From Triparma columacea (Eukaryota; Sar; Bolidophyceae; Parmales; Triparmaceae), in the NCBI GenBank assembly GCA_030267965.1, contig BRYA01000499.1, forward strand, positions 1 through 43,275: a stretch of DNA of 43,275 nt, given 5' to 3'. The notes below the pieces were generated by a model that had not been told where the DNA came from, searched no databases, and was given only the letters and a program-made list of their open reading frames with translations. Every line of letters begins with the position of its first letter. Positions within the stretch are counted from its first letter, which is position 1. A program made the position numbers and the translations under genes. Positions 1 to 9,586 of this stretch are shown piece by piece.

Positions 1-413
1 AGGTGTACGAGACACGCTTCTCAGCAGGGTGGGTGGCAACACCATCCTTGCGCGTGATGTGATCACGTGGCAAGTTTTTCGCGAAGTAATGAGCAGGCGG
101 GAGCGGCGAAGCGAGAGAGAAATCCCAACCACCCGCAAGAGGCGTAGCCTCTTGTGTCCAGAGTGACGCTGATGGCCAGACAGAACCGAAAACCAACACT
201 GTGTATGCTAAAAGAGGCCTGGTGAACAGACATATTGCATAGCGTCCGGAAGAGTTTATAGTCTTCTTCCTCGACTGCAACCTGTGTTGCACGATAAGTT
301 AAGCGATGTGGGTGTTCCTGCTTTGTTTATCGATTTTTCCTCCTAATCCTTCTCCTTCCCCCTTCTAAACCCATGGATTCATTCAAAGATAACCCGTCCT
401 CCTCACCGAACCT

Positions 414-1997
414 TCATTCGAACTCTTGAACCATGTCGCGGATAAAGCTTTCTCCCCACAACCTCAAGTTTTTCGCTGCGTCTGTTTGTAACTTGTTCCA
501 TTCAGACGTTGAAGTTGCAGGGAAAGGCCCTGAAGTTGCGTACGCCGCTAAGAGTGGCCCCCCTTTCCTCTTGATATATTCCAGATTCTTCCATTTTTCG
601 TCATCTTTCCCCTCTTTTTCGACCTGATCACCAGTGAACCTAGCTTTGATCTCGATTTTTGACTTGTTAAATCGCCAGTCTAAGATCTCCGTTACTACAA
701 GGGGTCGATAAGGCGTGGTCTGCTTGTGCTTCTGCCGTTTCTGTGGGCGTTCCCCGCTTGCACTCTCGAGGTTCGGAGAGACTGATACCTGCCTAAAGTT
801 TCCCGCGTCTTCGAGGAGGAGGCCTTCTTCTCCGGGCTCTGACACCGAGGGTCCTATCGACGTGAGGCCTAGCACCTTCACATAATCCATGACAGCATCG
901 CTCTTCCACCGACCATAGACTTTCACCTGTTCTATCGTCCTCCCCTGGTTAGTGAGCAATACAGCGAAGGTCGTTCTTCCCGAATGGCCTGTGAACATTT
1001 TAGGGTCGATAGAGAGCTCTCCCTGAGGGACCTTTCCTGCTGCCTCTCTCATAACGGCCACAAATTTACCGTTGTCTATCCTTTCCTTCCCCCCCTTTCC
1101 GTCTCTAACTAAGCATATTGGGTCTTGCTCCGTAGCCCCACTGTCGATCATCTGTGCAACAATGCCCGCAAGCGAGCGTACGGCACATAAATCAAGCGAA
1201 CCGGGCTTACCGAAGGCGGGGTGATGAGGGTAGGTGATAACTTCTCCATTTTCGCCGTTCTTTTGGTGGCGATAGGTCACTGATCCCACCTTCGCATGCT
1301 CGAGCAGGTGGTCCTCTAGGTTCGAGGTAGCACTTACACAAGAGCCTGCCAACCTCCCCCTGTCCACGAGTAGCTTATTACTGCTGTCGTACAAACTTAT
1401 GTCTCCCAGTGACACTCCCAATTCCATGCCGTTCACGTACTCCGACTCTTCTCCCACGCATTCGCAGCCTCTCCATGCCATGATGCACGCTCCCAATATT
1501 AGGAGGGCTGCTCTTGACTGAATTCTCAACTTCATGGGGCTCTCCGCAGAAATGGGAGCGACCAATGAAGATACCTCCTTGATAACGAAGGTGTTGAGTG
1601 GCTGTTTGTGACACACCGCCCCGTCGCGCTTTCGCAGTTCTCTGAGTAGGTCCCAAATAGGTCCTAAGTACTTCTCTCCTTCTGCTCGCAGGGTAAAGGG
1701 CGCGTCCAAGCCTCGAGTTACAAATTCCTTCTTGACCGAGCCAAGATAACCTTGGAGATTTTTCACGCCCACAAAATTTCCCTTTCTTCCTCGACGTGTG
1801 TCTCTAAGAAACATAACGAAGGCTTTACCTAGCGTGCTTCGGAGCCCTGGGGAGTAGCCAGCCATCCAAATGTCATATACGCCCTCTCCTACTCTGTTCA
1901 CAAAATCAACCCACTGACTGAATCGTTGCTCATGCTGTTTCTTTCTAGATACGTTAGAATCAACTATCTCGTCCGCAGCGTTCAAGTACTGTATCAC
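414..1997 (-). CDS. Tyrosine recombinase of DIRS-like element
   Basis: This is the integrase-equivalent, expected to cut and rejoin DNA through a 3'-phosphotyrosine intermediate. Counting from the first codon of the open frame, the catalytic set is visible: Arg176 in AWRGCEC, His338 and Arg341 in TGHSGRTTFA, Trp364 in the His/Trp position of YGRWKSD, and the nucleophile Tyr372 in MDYVKVL. The N-terminal 150 residues look like a core-binding domain, and the C-terminal about 150 residues are an extension rich in Lys, Glu and Ser. The frame is open from 1997 but its first codon there is GTG; the first in-frame ATG is at 1865. It may therefore be translated from a spliced message, since an acceptor-like CCCAG lies just upstream of the frame, or by another non-standard route. 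Confidence 0.85.
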   Translation of the reverse strand: MIQYLNAADEIVDSNVSRKKQHEQRFSQWVDFVNRVGEGVYDIWMAGYSPGLRSTLGKAFVMFLRDTRRGRKGNFVGVKNLQGYLGSVKKEFVTRGLDAPFTLRAEGEKYLGPIWDLLRELRKRDGAVCHKQPLNTFVIKEVSSLVAPISAESPMKLRIQSRAALLILGACIMAWRGCECVGEESEYVNGMELGVSLGDISLYDSSNKLLVDRGRLAGSCVSATSNLEDHLLEHAKVGSVTYRHQKNGENGEVITYPHHPAFGKPGSLDLCAVRSLAGIVAQMIDSGATEQDPICLVRDGKGGKERIDNGKFVAVMREAAGKVPQGELSIDPKMFTGHSGRTTFAVLLTNQGRTIEQVKVYGRWKSDAVMDYVKVLGLTSIGPSVSEPGEEGLLLEDAGNFRQVSVSPNLESASGERPQKRQKHKQTTPYRPLVVTEILDWRFNKSKIEIKARFTGDQVEKEGKDDEKWKNLEYIKRKGGPLLAAYATSGPFPATSTSEWNKLQTDAAKNLRLWGESFIRDMVQEFE

Positions 1998-2347
1998 TGG
2001 GCATAATCGAGATAAAGCGACCAGGCGCCCGCAGGTGTATGGGTGAGAAACTTTTCCAGAATGTCGTTATGGTCAAAGTTCGAGGAAAAAAGATTTGGAA
2101 GATGAAATGTCCGCATCCATGCCCACAGCCCGAATTCGCAATCTCATACGTCAATGATACTCGAAAGTACCCAAAATTTCTTGTTGACCCCCTCCAATCC
2201 TCCACCTCCCACCCCAACAGTCCCCTTCCCTCAAATCCTGAGTGACAGGAATCCCAGTGGATCTTCTGCCTCAGAAATTTGCTCTTTCCCCGAAAATGCT
2301 ATGCCGAGCCAACGACATGTAATCTTCTCAAAAATGGTCCGCCGGAG
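1998..2347 (-). other. Spacer between RT/RNase H and recombinase frames
   Basis: No convincing coding sequence. On the minus strand it ends in a pyrimidine-rich tract and CCCAG just before the recombinase frame opens, so it may hold a 3' splice site that brings the recombinase into a spliced transcript. Part of it is open in a different frame from the recombinase. Confidence 0.4.
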
Positions 2348-4834
2348 TCAATCCTCCCTGTGGTCCACTTCTCTGCCCCGCCGATAGACGAGTTGTCCAT
2401 GGTGCACTATTCCCGTCTCGTTATTAATATATCCGTAATAACAATCAGAAGGGTCTGGATCCGGCCATGGGGTGGTCTGAGTCGCCTCCAATGCCAGAGT
2501 TAACATCTCTCTTTCGAGGTCATGGGGAACCTGCATCACGACAACCTCGTCCCAAGACGAAGGGTCAATCCTCTCAGTCCTCTCCGCGCCGGTGAGCAGG
2601 GCCACAGCCTTGTCTCTGAGTTCGCTGTCTAGCAGTTCCTCGTCAGTCTTCCTGCTGCACATATCGGCGACCTTGTTTTCCACTCCTCTGACATGACAAG
2701 AAGTAGGTACGTAGCATCCTGTCTCGGCATGTTGATAAACATTCCGGATGATATTAAGACCGGCAGCGGACTTAACTCCAAGTTTATTAATATTTCCTAT
2801 CGCGGTGACATTGTCGCAAAAGGTATGTAAAACTAAACCTGTCCTCGCCCTGCCGTTTCCACACAGCACTCGATACAGGAGCCGGAGCTGGCAAGCAATG
2901 CCAAGCAATTCCAGTTCGTTGATGGTGATCGTTCCATCATCGCCTTGCCTCCTCATCATAGAGTCGTCTATAAGGTCGGGGAACTTCACCCGCCAGATGT
3001 ACAGTGTCCTCCCTTCACGGAAAAACCCTCCCATGCCAAACTTGCTGGCATCAGTGTAACCAAAATGAGTAGCCGAAAGTGCTTCCGCAATGCTAGGGAC
3101 GTACCAAAGCGGCATGGGGACCGGATCATTTAGGAACTCCTTCCACTCAAACACCCTCTCAATCATAGATGGGAGAGGTTGAATGAAGTATGAGCCACCT
3201 CTCTTCTCCACTGGGCAGCAGGACAACATCCTCCATATGGCGCTCATCTCAGCGCGGCCCCCAGTACGGCACTGAGAGACGTGCGTCAACTTCCCCGTTA
3301 TTGAGGCGAGTTCGTCGACGTCGATCCACTTATTACCGTTGCCGAAGTTCTTATCGAGCAGAGCGATAATAGCGTGCGCTCTACGGCTGGAAACCGTAAT
3401 GGTGAGCGATCGAGCGTCCACTACCAGTCCGAGAAAGGTGCACACTGATCTAGACACGAAATCGTCCTTCTTCTTCTCCGCGGCTGGGGAGGGCCTGAAA
3501 GCACTGTCTTCCCCCTTTTTGCAAGGTCGAAAGGCTTTATATAGGCAACTCATCAAACCACGTCCCGTCGTGTGATAGTCCCTGGTGAGGTGAGCCTCTA
3601 AAAAGTCATCGACATATACTTTTGCATCATGGTCGCAAGCTGACCCCTCTTTCCCTCGACACAGGGTGAAAGGGAAGTCTTCCTGTGGCCGACCGTCCTC
3701 TTCCTGAAGCACCCAATCAGAATGGGGTGCACTCTCCAGTTCCTCTTCCTCCCATTCTCCTGTGTCTGAGTAGAGCGCCGAGGCTGCCTCCGAAAGCAAG
3801 GGAGCGTGGCTTGGGCTAGCGCGTCCACCTTGCACAAGTCTTAGACATAGCAGAACGAGCGGGTCCTCCTTCGAGTTCGTCAGAAGCGATGAGAACATCG
3901 GCACGTGGCTCAACCGAGTATGAAAACGAAAGAAGCAAGCCCCGACATCGACCTTCCTTAAGCTTAATCGCTCTCCTGGATGTTGTTGGGCCATCCAAAC
4001 TATTGCATGCAGGATCCCTGGAAGAGCAAGTGCGCAGTTAACCGGGGTACGCTTCCTTAATAGCCCCATATCGATCATGTCGTTGACTGATACTGTCTGA
4101 CCCTTCCACTTCAAACAAGGCTTACTCATGTTACGGAGAGGACGATGCTTCTTCTCGCCGTCCTCTTTGATCTGCTCCATGATAAGGTAAGGCGATAGTG
4201 CAAAGTTCCCGAGGGACTTCGCCGCGTCCAGTGTAACGACGAGTGCATAGCCCTTATCAAGTTCGTCTGCCACTTGGTTAAGGAAGGCGTGTCTCTTCTC
4301 TCCTGAGAGCTTACTCATGGAGGCAGTTATATCGTCGCACATGAGCAAACTATCTAGCTCTCCGTTTTCCAGCTCGTGGAGCCACGGTGGGGCCCAGCCA
4401 AGAGTTATGAAGCTTTCCATGTTCTCCTCTCGGGGTGCAATAATCTTCAGGTGCTTCCAAATGCCGTTCCGTTTCATCTCCGCCACTGATCTGAGCTCAC
4501 TTCCAGGCTGAGTCCTGTAGCCTCCTCTAGTCCTGAGGTAACCCTCTAAACCTAATTTCTTCAAGGTGGCGCTCTCCTCCCTGATCACCTTCAGGTTGAA
4601 CCTGTATATGTTGTTCCTGTTCTTGCCGATGAATCGAGGTAAGTCGCGCCTTGCCACGTGTTCCCAGGCAGGCAACTCCGACACGCAGTCTAACCTCCCT
4701 CCCATCTTCCCGTCCTCCCCATAAATTACGTCTCTCCCTGATAACGTCACTCCCTCTGAAACCTCCCCTCCTACCTTCCCCAAGCTGCCCGACACTGTAT
4801 AAGGTAAGTGAGAGGGCGTGCTTGGTGCAGGCAT
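2348..4834 (-). CDS. Reverse transcriptase / RNase H of DIRS-like element
   Basis: 828 residues. The reverse transcriptase fingers and palm span roughly residues 150-480, with motif A around KVDVGACFFRF (Asp near 296) and the catalytic YVDD box at about 407-410. The RNase H domain follows at about 590-760, with the acidic residues in TDASKFGMGG, NELELLGIA and FCDNVTAIGN and a final Asp in ENKVADMCSR. The RT motif spacing and the RVVQGG-like LRLVQGGRASPSHAP block resemble DIRS-group RTs rather than Gypsy or Copia. No protease, integrase or methyltransferase domain is seen. The ATG is immediately preceded by the Gag-like TGA stop, and the two frames are the same, so this protein is made either by stop readthrough as a Gag-Pol fusion or by reinitiation. 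Confidence 0.9.
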   Translation of the reverse strand: MPAPSTPSHLPYTVSGSLGKVGGEVSEGVTLSGRDVIYGEDGKMGGRLDCVSELPAWEHVARRDLPRFIGKNRNNIYRFNLKVIREESATLKKLGLEGYLRTRGGYRTQPGSELRSVAEMKRNGIWKHLKIIAPREENMESFITLGWAPPWLHELENGELDSLLMCDDITASMSKLSGEKRHAFLNQVADELDKGYALVVTLDAAKSLGNFALSPYLIMEQIKEDGEKKHRPLRNMSKPCLKWKGQTVSVNDMIDMGLLRKRTPVNCALALPGILHAIVWMAQQHPGERLSLRKVDVGACFFRFHTRLSHVPMFSSLLTNSKEDPLVLLCLRLVQGGRASPSHAPLLSEAASALYSDTGEWEEEELESAPHSDWVLQEEDGRPQEDFPFTLCRGKEGSACDHDAKVYVDDFLEAHLTRDYHTTGRGLMSCLYKAFRPCKKGEDSAFRPSPAAEKKKDDFVSRSVCTFLGLVVDARSLTITVSSRRAHAIIALLDKNFGNGNKWIDVDELASITGKLTHVSQCRTGGRAEMSAIWRMLSCCPVEKRGGSYFIQPLPSMIERVFEWKEFLNDPVPMPLWYVPSIAEALSATHFGYTDASKFGMGGFFREGRTLYIWRVKFPDLIDDSMMRRQGDDGTITINELELLGIACQLRLLYRVLCGNGRARTGLVLHTFCDNVTAIGNINKLGVKSAAGLNIIRNVYQHAETGCYVPTSCHVRGVENKVADMCSRKTDEELLDSELRDKAVALLTGAERTERIDPSSWDEVVVMQVPHDLEREMLTLALEATQTTPWPDPDPSDCYYGYINNETGIVHHGQLVYRRGREVDHRED

Positions 4835-7006
4835 TCAGGCGGTCTCACCCTTGGCCCCATCATCCTTGGCCTTGGTTCCCTTGTCCTTCTGGTACTTGTT
4901 ACCCTTCTTACCCAGCTCACTTTTCAAGCTCAGTTTGAGACCTGACAACCTAGTCAATAGCGAGCAGGGCATCCTGACCGTCGTGCGGTGGTCCCTCTCC
5001 ACCCCATCCTGGTCGCAACTAATGCATAAGCCCCCAGCGTGGAGGTGAAAGCAAGGGTCGTTCCCGTAGGCATTCCTCTCCTCCTCCGTCATCTTCTCCT
5101 TCCATAACCTCCAGCCTCCCCCGAAGCGCGGTACTGACCCAAATCTCTCACCGTACTTACCGGCGGCAGTGCGGCAAACTGGATCTTCAACCCAGTCTCT
5201 CATAAGTGCGAAACCGTCGATGTCCGCCGCTTTAATCTCTGCGTCCCTGAGGTACTGTTGTCCCTTCGTCCCCTTGATGCACGCGTCGCTCGGTGACTGA
5301 GTGGGCTCCTTCAACCAGTGTCCGATCATGCCTGAAATGTCGACCTCCCCCGTCTGGAGGGGCGGGACCTCGAAGTTGTGGGCTCCATTTTTGTCTCCGA
5401 TGGCAACCATCAAGTTGGTGATTGAATCGAAGACCTGGCGATCAAACTGTCGGGCCATCAGCGTAAGCAAGCTGCAGCCTGCCTCCTGGCCTGTGGGTCT
5501 CGTCTGAATCTTGCGAAACTCAGGGTCAAATCTCTGACGTACCACGCAGGCTGATAGGATAGCCACCGTCGTTTGGCAGTGTCTGGCGACCGCTGACGTC
5601 TTACCAAAGAAGATGCAGAGGGATCCGTACACTACAAATGCTGCCTTGAGCACTGCTTCCGCACTGTTGCATTCAGCAGCCTCAGCGAATGAGGGTAAGA
5701 GCTCCTCAAATACTTCCTTGCTTTGCGGTAAGGTGCCCTTCGTCTTCTCGAATACGTGACCCAGTCTTGCCACGCTCATGCAGGGTGCGCTAGCTAGCCT
5801 TTCTGGGCCGGTTCTGGGGCTCGAGGCTGCCCCGTCGAAGATGTGGTTAGATACCATACTCCTGGTCACGTCGCGTAGATTCTTCCCTTTAAGAAAGAAC
5901 CCGTACTTCACGGACTCCACAGAGCCGTCAATACTGGTGATGGCGAGGACCGACCTCATTTCCTTCTCGAGTAGGTTCGTCAGGATGTTGTACTGAGAAT
6001 GGTCCGCACTGGCTTTGACTGAGATCGAGCCCAGAGCCATGAGCCCCGGGGCCACCTTGAGTGGGTCCCCCGTCATACCCATGGCGTTCATGGTAGATGC
6101 CAGAGAGTCAGTGGTGAACTCGAGGAACGGATACTTCACAACCTCCGAGGTGGAGAGTGTGACGCGAGGTGCGACTAACCTGGCTGCGGTAGCTGCCGCT
6201 TGAGCCTGGTCTGCCGTTGCCTGGGCGGCCGTGGCCTGAATCTTCCCTGCTGCCTCGCAGAATATGGTGGCCGCGCTCTCCATCTGTTGGATGACCACGG
6301 CTTTGTCCGCGTCCTCGAGGGGGTCCAGCGACAGGCCGGCGACCCCTGCGATGCGCTTACCTTCCGAGGGCCCACTCTGGTGGAAGCATGCGGTGACCAG
6401 GGCCATGAGGTTGGCTTTGCTGTCGCCGAGGGTGATGCCTTCCTGAGCCAGTTCCTCTGCAGCCTCATCAATGGCATCCTTGAGGGCCGTCAGGTGCCCC
6501 GGGGTGTGGCAGCGGTAGGCGTTAAATGGAGTGCTCAGCTTGACTTCCACCCTTGAGACGAGGCGCACGTCAGACATGACGAAGGCCGGAGCTTGCACCA
6601 GTGAGAGGTCAATGGTGCAGGTGAAAACGGCTCCAATGGGAACAGCCGAGGAGATCCCCGTGGAGCGCAAGATGTAGTACGTGTAAATCTCCTCTGCGAG
6701 GGCAACGGCGTACCTAGACTGGTTACCTGTGTTGACGAGCACCCCGAGTGTTTGAAGTTGTGGGGTGTCGAAGGAACCCGCCTGGTGAGGACGAAGAGCA
6801 AGCACAATCGTCTGCGCGAGGCCTCCAGGGGAGACCAAAAGATGGGCCGGTGTCCCCGACTTGTAGAGGCTCTCGGAGGTTACTTCCATGGCGGCGAGGG
6901 CCTTGGCGACATGGTTCATGCAGGTAGACATAGAGTTTGACATGCTGCAACGGGGAGCGTCGCGATGACCGAGTTGAAGGGTCAGTATGTGTTCTCTAGT
7001 GTGCAT
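4835..7006 (-). CDS. Gag-like protein of DIRS-like element
   Basis: 723 residues starting at an ATG at 7006. By position it is the structural (Gag) protein that would package the RNA. I see no strongly conserved capsid motif. The C-terminal part has a Cys/His cluster (CFHLHAGGLCISC followed by further His and Cys near HRTT and MPC) that could be a zinc-binding knuckle, followed by a Lys-rich tail. The middle contains an Ala-rich stretch (about residues 240-275) likely to be helical. The frame ends in TGA at 4837-4835 and the next codon is the ATG of the RT frame. The assignment rests mainly on gene order and the basic, Cys/His-containing tail. Confidence 0.6.
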   Translation of the reverse strand: MHTREHILTLQLGHRDAPRCSMSNSMSTCMNHVAKALAAMEVTSESLYKSGTPAHLLVSPGGLAQTIVLALRPHQAGSFDTPQLQTLGVLVNTGNQSRYAVALAEEIYTYYILRSTGISSAVPIGAVFTCTIDLSLVQAPAFVMSDVRLVSRVEVKLSTPFNAYRCHTPGHLTALKDAIDEAAEELAQEGITLGDSKANLMALVTACFHQSGPSEGKRIAGVAGLSLDPLEDADKAVVIQQMESAATIFCEAAGKIQATAAQATADQAQAAATAARLVAPRVTLSTSEVVKYPFLEFTTDSLASTMNAMGMTGDPLKVAPGLMALGSISVKASADHSQYNILTNLLEKEMRSVLAITSIDGSVESVKYGFFLKGKNLRDVTRSMVSNHIFDGAASSPRTGPERLASAPCMSVARLGHVFEKTKGTLPQSKEVFEELLPSFAEAAECNSAEAVLKAAFVVYGSLCIFFGKTSAVARHCQTTVAILSACVVRQRFDPEFRKIQTRPTGQEAGCSLLTLMARQFDRQVFDSITNLMVAIGDKNGAHNFEVPPLQTGEVDISGMIGHWLKEPTQSPSDACIKGTKGQQYLRDAEIKAADIDGFALMRDWVEDPVCRTAAGKYGERFGSVPRFGGGWRLWKEKMTEEERNAYGNDPCFHLHAGGLCISCDQDGVERDHRTTVRMPCSLLTRLSGLKLSLKSELGKKGNKYQKDKGTKAKDDGAKGETA

Positions 7007-7052
7007 TCGTCGTGTGTTTAAGAGTATGTTTTTTTGTGTTGTGAGCTTGCTC

Positions 7053-7175
7053 CATTCATTTATTTTTGGGGTCTACGGAGGTCTATCTTCCTCGTGAGCA
7101 GCCAGCTTATGTTACAGGGGCAGAACGTGTCGCATTCATTTATTTTTGGGGTCTACGGAGGTCTATCTTCCTCGT
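7053..7175. repeat. Pair of 43-bp direct repeats upstream of Gag-like gene
   Basis: Two identical 43-bp copies at 7053-7095 and 7133-7175, 80 bp apart, each running from CATTCATTTATTTTTGGGG to TCTTCCTCGT. They lie just 5' of the Gag-like start on the element strand. They may be terminal or split-direct-repeat parts of the retrotransposon, or duplicated promoter elements. Confidence 0.85.
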
Positions 7176-7949
7176 CAACAATTTTCCCCACTGGTCTTCA
7201 GCGCCGCCAAACGACTTTCCCTCATTGGTGTTCAATTTTGGGATTATCTCTTGATATCGAGGATCATATCCTCAGCGGGCTGCCGTGGTGCATTTGTGAA
7301 AATTATGGTGTTCTGCTAACTAGCTCGGCCGTATTATACTCGCAACTTAAAACTCTTAAATTCGACTTTTTGTTACTCTAACTGCTTTGTGCCAAAGCGA
7401 TTTATCGGGACAAACCCGCCAACCATTAAAAAATTCTTCCTCTACGCGACGCTACTCCTGTTATGGGGCCGTAGGCCCAAGGTGAGCGTTCGCACTTACT
7501 TTTAAACTGTGTTTAAGCAGGGAGGATTAAATTTTGGTCTCTTCGAGCAGATGGCGTAACTCCTTTCTTCTCTCAAAATTCCTATCAGGTTTCGGGCAAA
7601 AAAATAGTTTATTTTATTGTACAAAACACGTCCCCAACAACACCTCCCGTCCCTCCCCCCCTTCCTCGTCCCCTCCTCCATCTCCTCCTTTCCCTTTCCC
7701 TCCTCCCCCTTACCATGCATATATGTTTTAAAAAACGATGATCCCCCACCCCTTCTCCCCCCCCCAATCGCCGCCCTATCCACTTCCCCACAAAGTCCGC
7801 CACCCTAACCTTCCCGACCCCCTTAACCTCCTCCCTTCTCCCCCCCCTTCTAACCCTCTCGTAATTTCCTCCGTCCCTGACCCCCGTGCTTATCGGTAAG
7901 TAAAACCCGTTTATACAACAACAAATTGCGAAGCTAAATGTAGAGTGCG
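7176..7949. other. Gene-free flank between retrotransposon and NIPA gene
   Basis: 774 bp with no supported gene. It contains a hairpin GGGCC-GTA-GGCCC at 7466-7478, with the same GTA loop as the hairpin at 136-154. A strongly C-rich plus strand (about 7640-7860) is probably the 3' flank of the NIPA gene. Confidence 0.6.
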
Positions 7950-9418
7950 CTACACCCTCTCGTTAATACCCTTCGTGTTAATTGACCCTGCGATGGAAGC
8001 GTTAATCGTTTCCGCTGCTCCTTTCTCAGCCATGTCTAGGGCAATGAATTTATTTTTAGGATCTGACACCTTGAGGAGAGGCATCCCGGGAGATGATGAT
8101 GAACCGCTCTCTGGAAAGCGGAGACGGGGGAAACACCATGAGAGGATTTTGACGGACTTCCACTCTTCGAACTTGAACTGTGACGACGGAAGGGTGGGTT
8201 GTTTTTAGTCACTTTTTCTTGTGCTGCGTTTCTACCTCCTCTTTTTTCTTATTCTTACCTGTTTGTCAACCATGAGAAAGTAGACCCCGCCGAATAGAAT
8301 GGCCAAGCCTAGCGGATACAAAGTCATCTGAACCGGTCCTTGAGCCTTGAGTCTGTCAATCATGTGATATCTCACCATCGACATAACGGTAGCACTTACG
8401 ATGTAAGAAACGACGAACATGGAGGCTGAGTAGGTAGCGTCGAAACGCTTCATGCAGTGACTCAAGAAAGCAAGGCCGGAAACGCCAACTGCAATGGCTA
8501 GGAGAACGAATAAGGGAACTTGCCAGTGGAAACGGTCCGATGTTGCAACCAGATCGAGGGCGTCCTGGAGAGTTGAGGGGGGGAGGGGAGAGGATTAGGA
8601 AAGCGGCGATCGAACGGCCAAAGGCCAAGGGTTGTTAATAAAAATTTCGCACGTCATCTTGTACTCCTGTTAACGACAAAAGGTCCCCCCCCAACACGCT
8701 CACCTTAACAAACATAAGTAACCCCGATATTGAACCTCCCCCAATCCCCCACGCCACCTTATTAGCTCTCTTCCAGTCCTCCCTCTTCCTCGCCACGTAG
8801 CATACGCTTGCAAAGTAGACGGCGAATGAGATAACGAATGCAACCATTCTAAAACTCCTGTAGATATCGTTGAAACCGTCGATCTCTAAAGGCTCGTCAC
8901 TACCATGGTCCCCGAATATAGTAACGATTACCTCGCCGAATACAATCATAAATGCAGCTAGGACTTGAGTAAGGTGAGGGAGATCACCGGTTATGGAGGG
9001 GGAGAATATTATTACCCAAACTAAGGTTAGACCGGAGAATGGGGCTAGGAGAGAGGGGGAGGCAAATGCCATTGCACCGACACCACCTGGAGAGAGGAAA
9101 ACATTGGGGAGGGGGGGGGGGAGAGAGAGTTGTGAGTGAGATTGAAATTAAAAGGAGGGGAAGGAAATTTCGGCGGGTTAAGGGTGACTCACATGCGGGG
9201 TTGATAATTCCCATCCCAATCATACCAATCGCGTGTATAAGTTTGCTCTTATTTACAAGTTCTTGGTTGAGTGATTTCGTGATGTCCTCCGACATGGTTG
9301 GTTCTGATTTAGGTGGTAAGGTTTTCCAGGACTTCCGTATTAATAACTTTGAGAACGCACCGACGAAGGAACCGATGACGGAGAGGGTTATTCCGATTAA
9401 CCATCCTATTTCTTTCAT
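7950..9418 (-). CDS. NIPA-family magnesium transporter homolog (DMT-type membrane protein)
   Basis: Four exons on the minus strand: 9418-9193, 9086-8704, 8564-8259 and 8177-7950, phases consistent, 380 residues. The protein is a multispan membrane protein of the NIPA/DUF803 branch of the drug/metabolite transporter superfamily, whose animal members move Mg2+ across plasma or endosomal membranes. Visible hallmarks are the N-terminal helix starting MKEIGWLIGITLSVIG, the conserved INPACGVGAMAFASPSLLAPF block formed across the first splice junction, and EVIVTIFGDHG. About eight to nine hydrophobic helices are present. The soluble tail after TM9 is encoded by exons 3 and 4. Ion specificity cannot be judged from sequence. 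A second family member lies at 25036-26840. Confidence 0.85.
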
Positions 9419-9586
9419 TGGGCCTTGTTAGAAGCTTGTGACACCAAAATTCAGTCCAAACTTCTCAAAAGTTTTTGACACGCATGTAAATTCTTCGAAT
9501 TCAAAAGGGTTAAATTAGCCCATAAAAGTATTCCCTTGCCTCCCCCCTCTTTCCTTTTCGCCTTCCCTCTTCTGTTCTCCCCCTAA

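Larger units (their letters stand above)
1..7175 (-). mobile_element. DIRS-like tyrosine-recombinase retrotransposon
   Basis: Three long uninterrupted minus-strand frames follow in the order Gag-like (7006-4835), RT/RNase H (4834-2348) and tyrosine recombinase (1997-414). This gene order with a tyrosine recombinase instead of a DDE integrase is typical of the Ngaro/PAT side of the DIRS order. Such elements are thought to insert by recombination of a circular DNA intermediate. The right boundary is uncertain; a pair of 43-bp direct repeats at 7053-7095 and 7133-7175 may belong to the terminal repeat system. The left end may lie outside the window: 1-413 holds no gene, and I found no copy of the 43-bp unit there. 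A perfect 8-bp hairpin with a GTA loop lies at 136-154. Absence of stops and frameshifts within the three frames suggests a young, possibly active copy. Confidence 0.82.
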
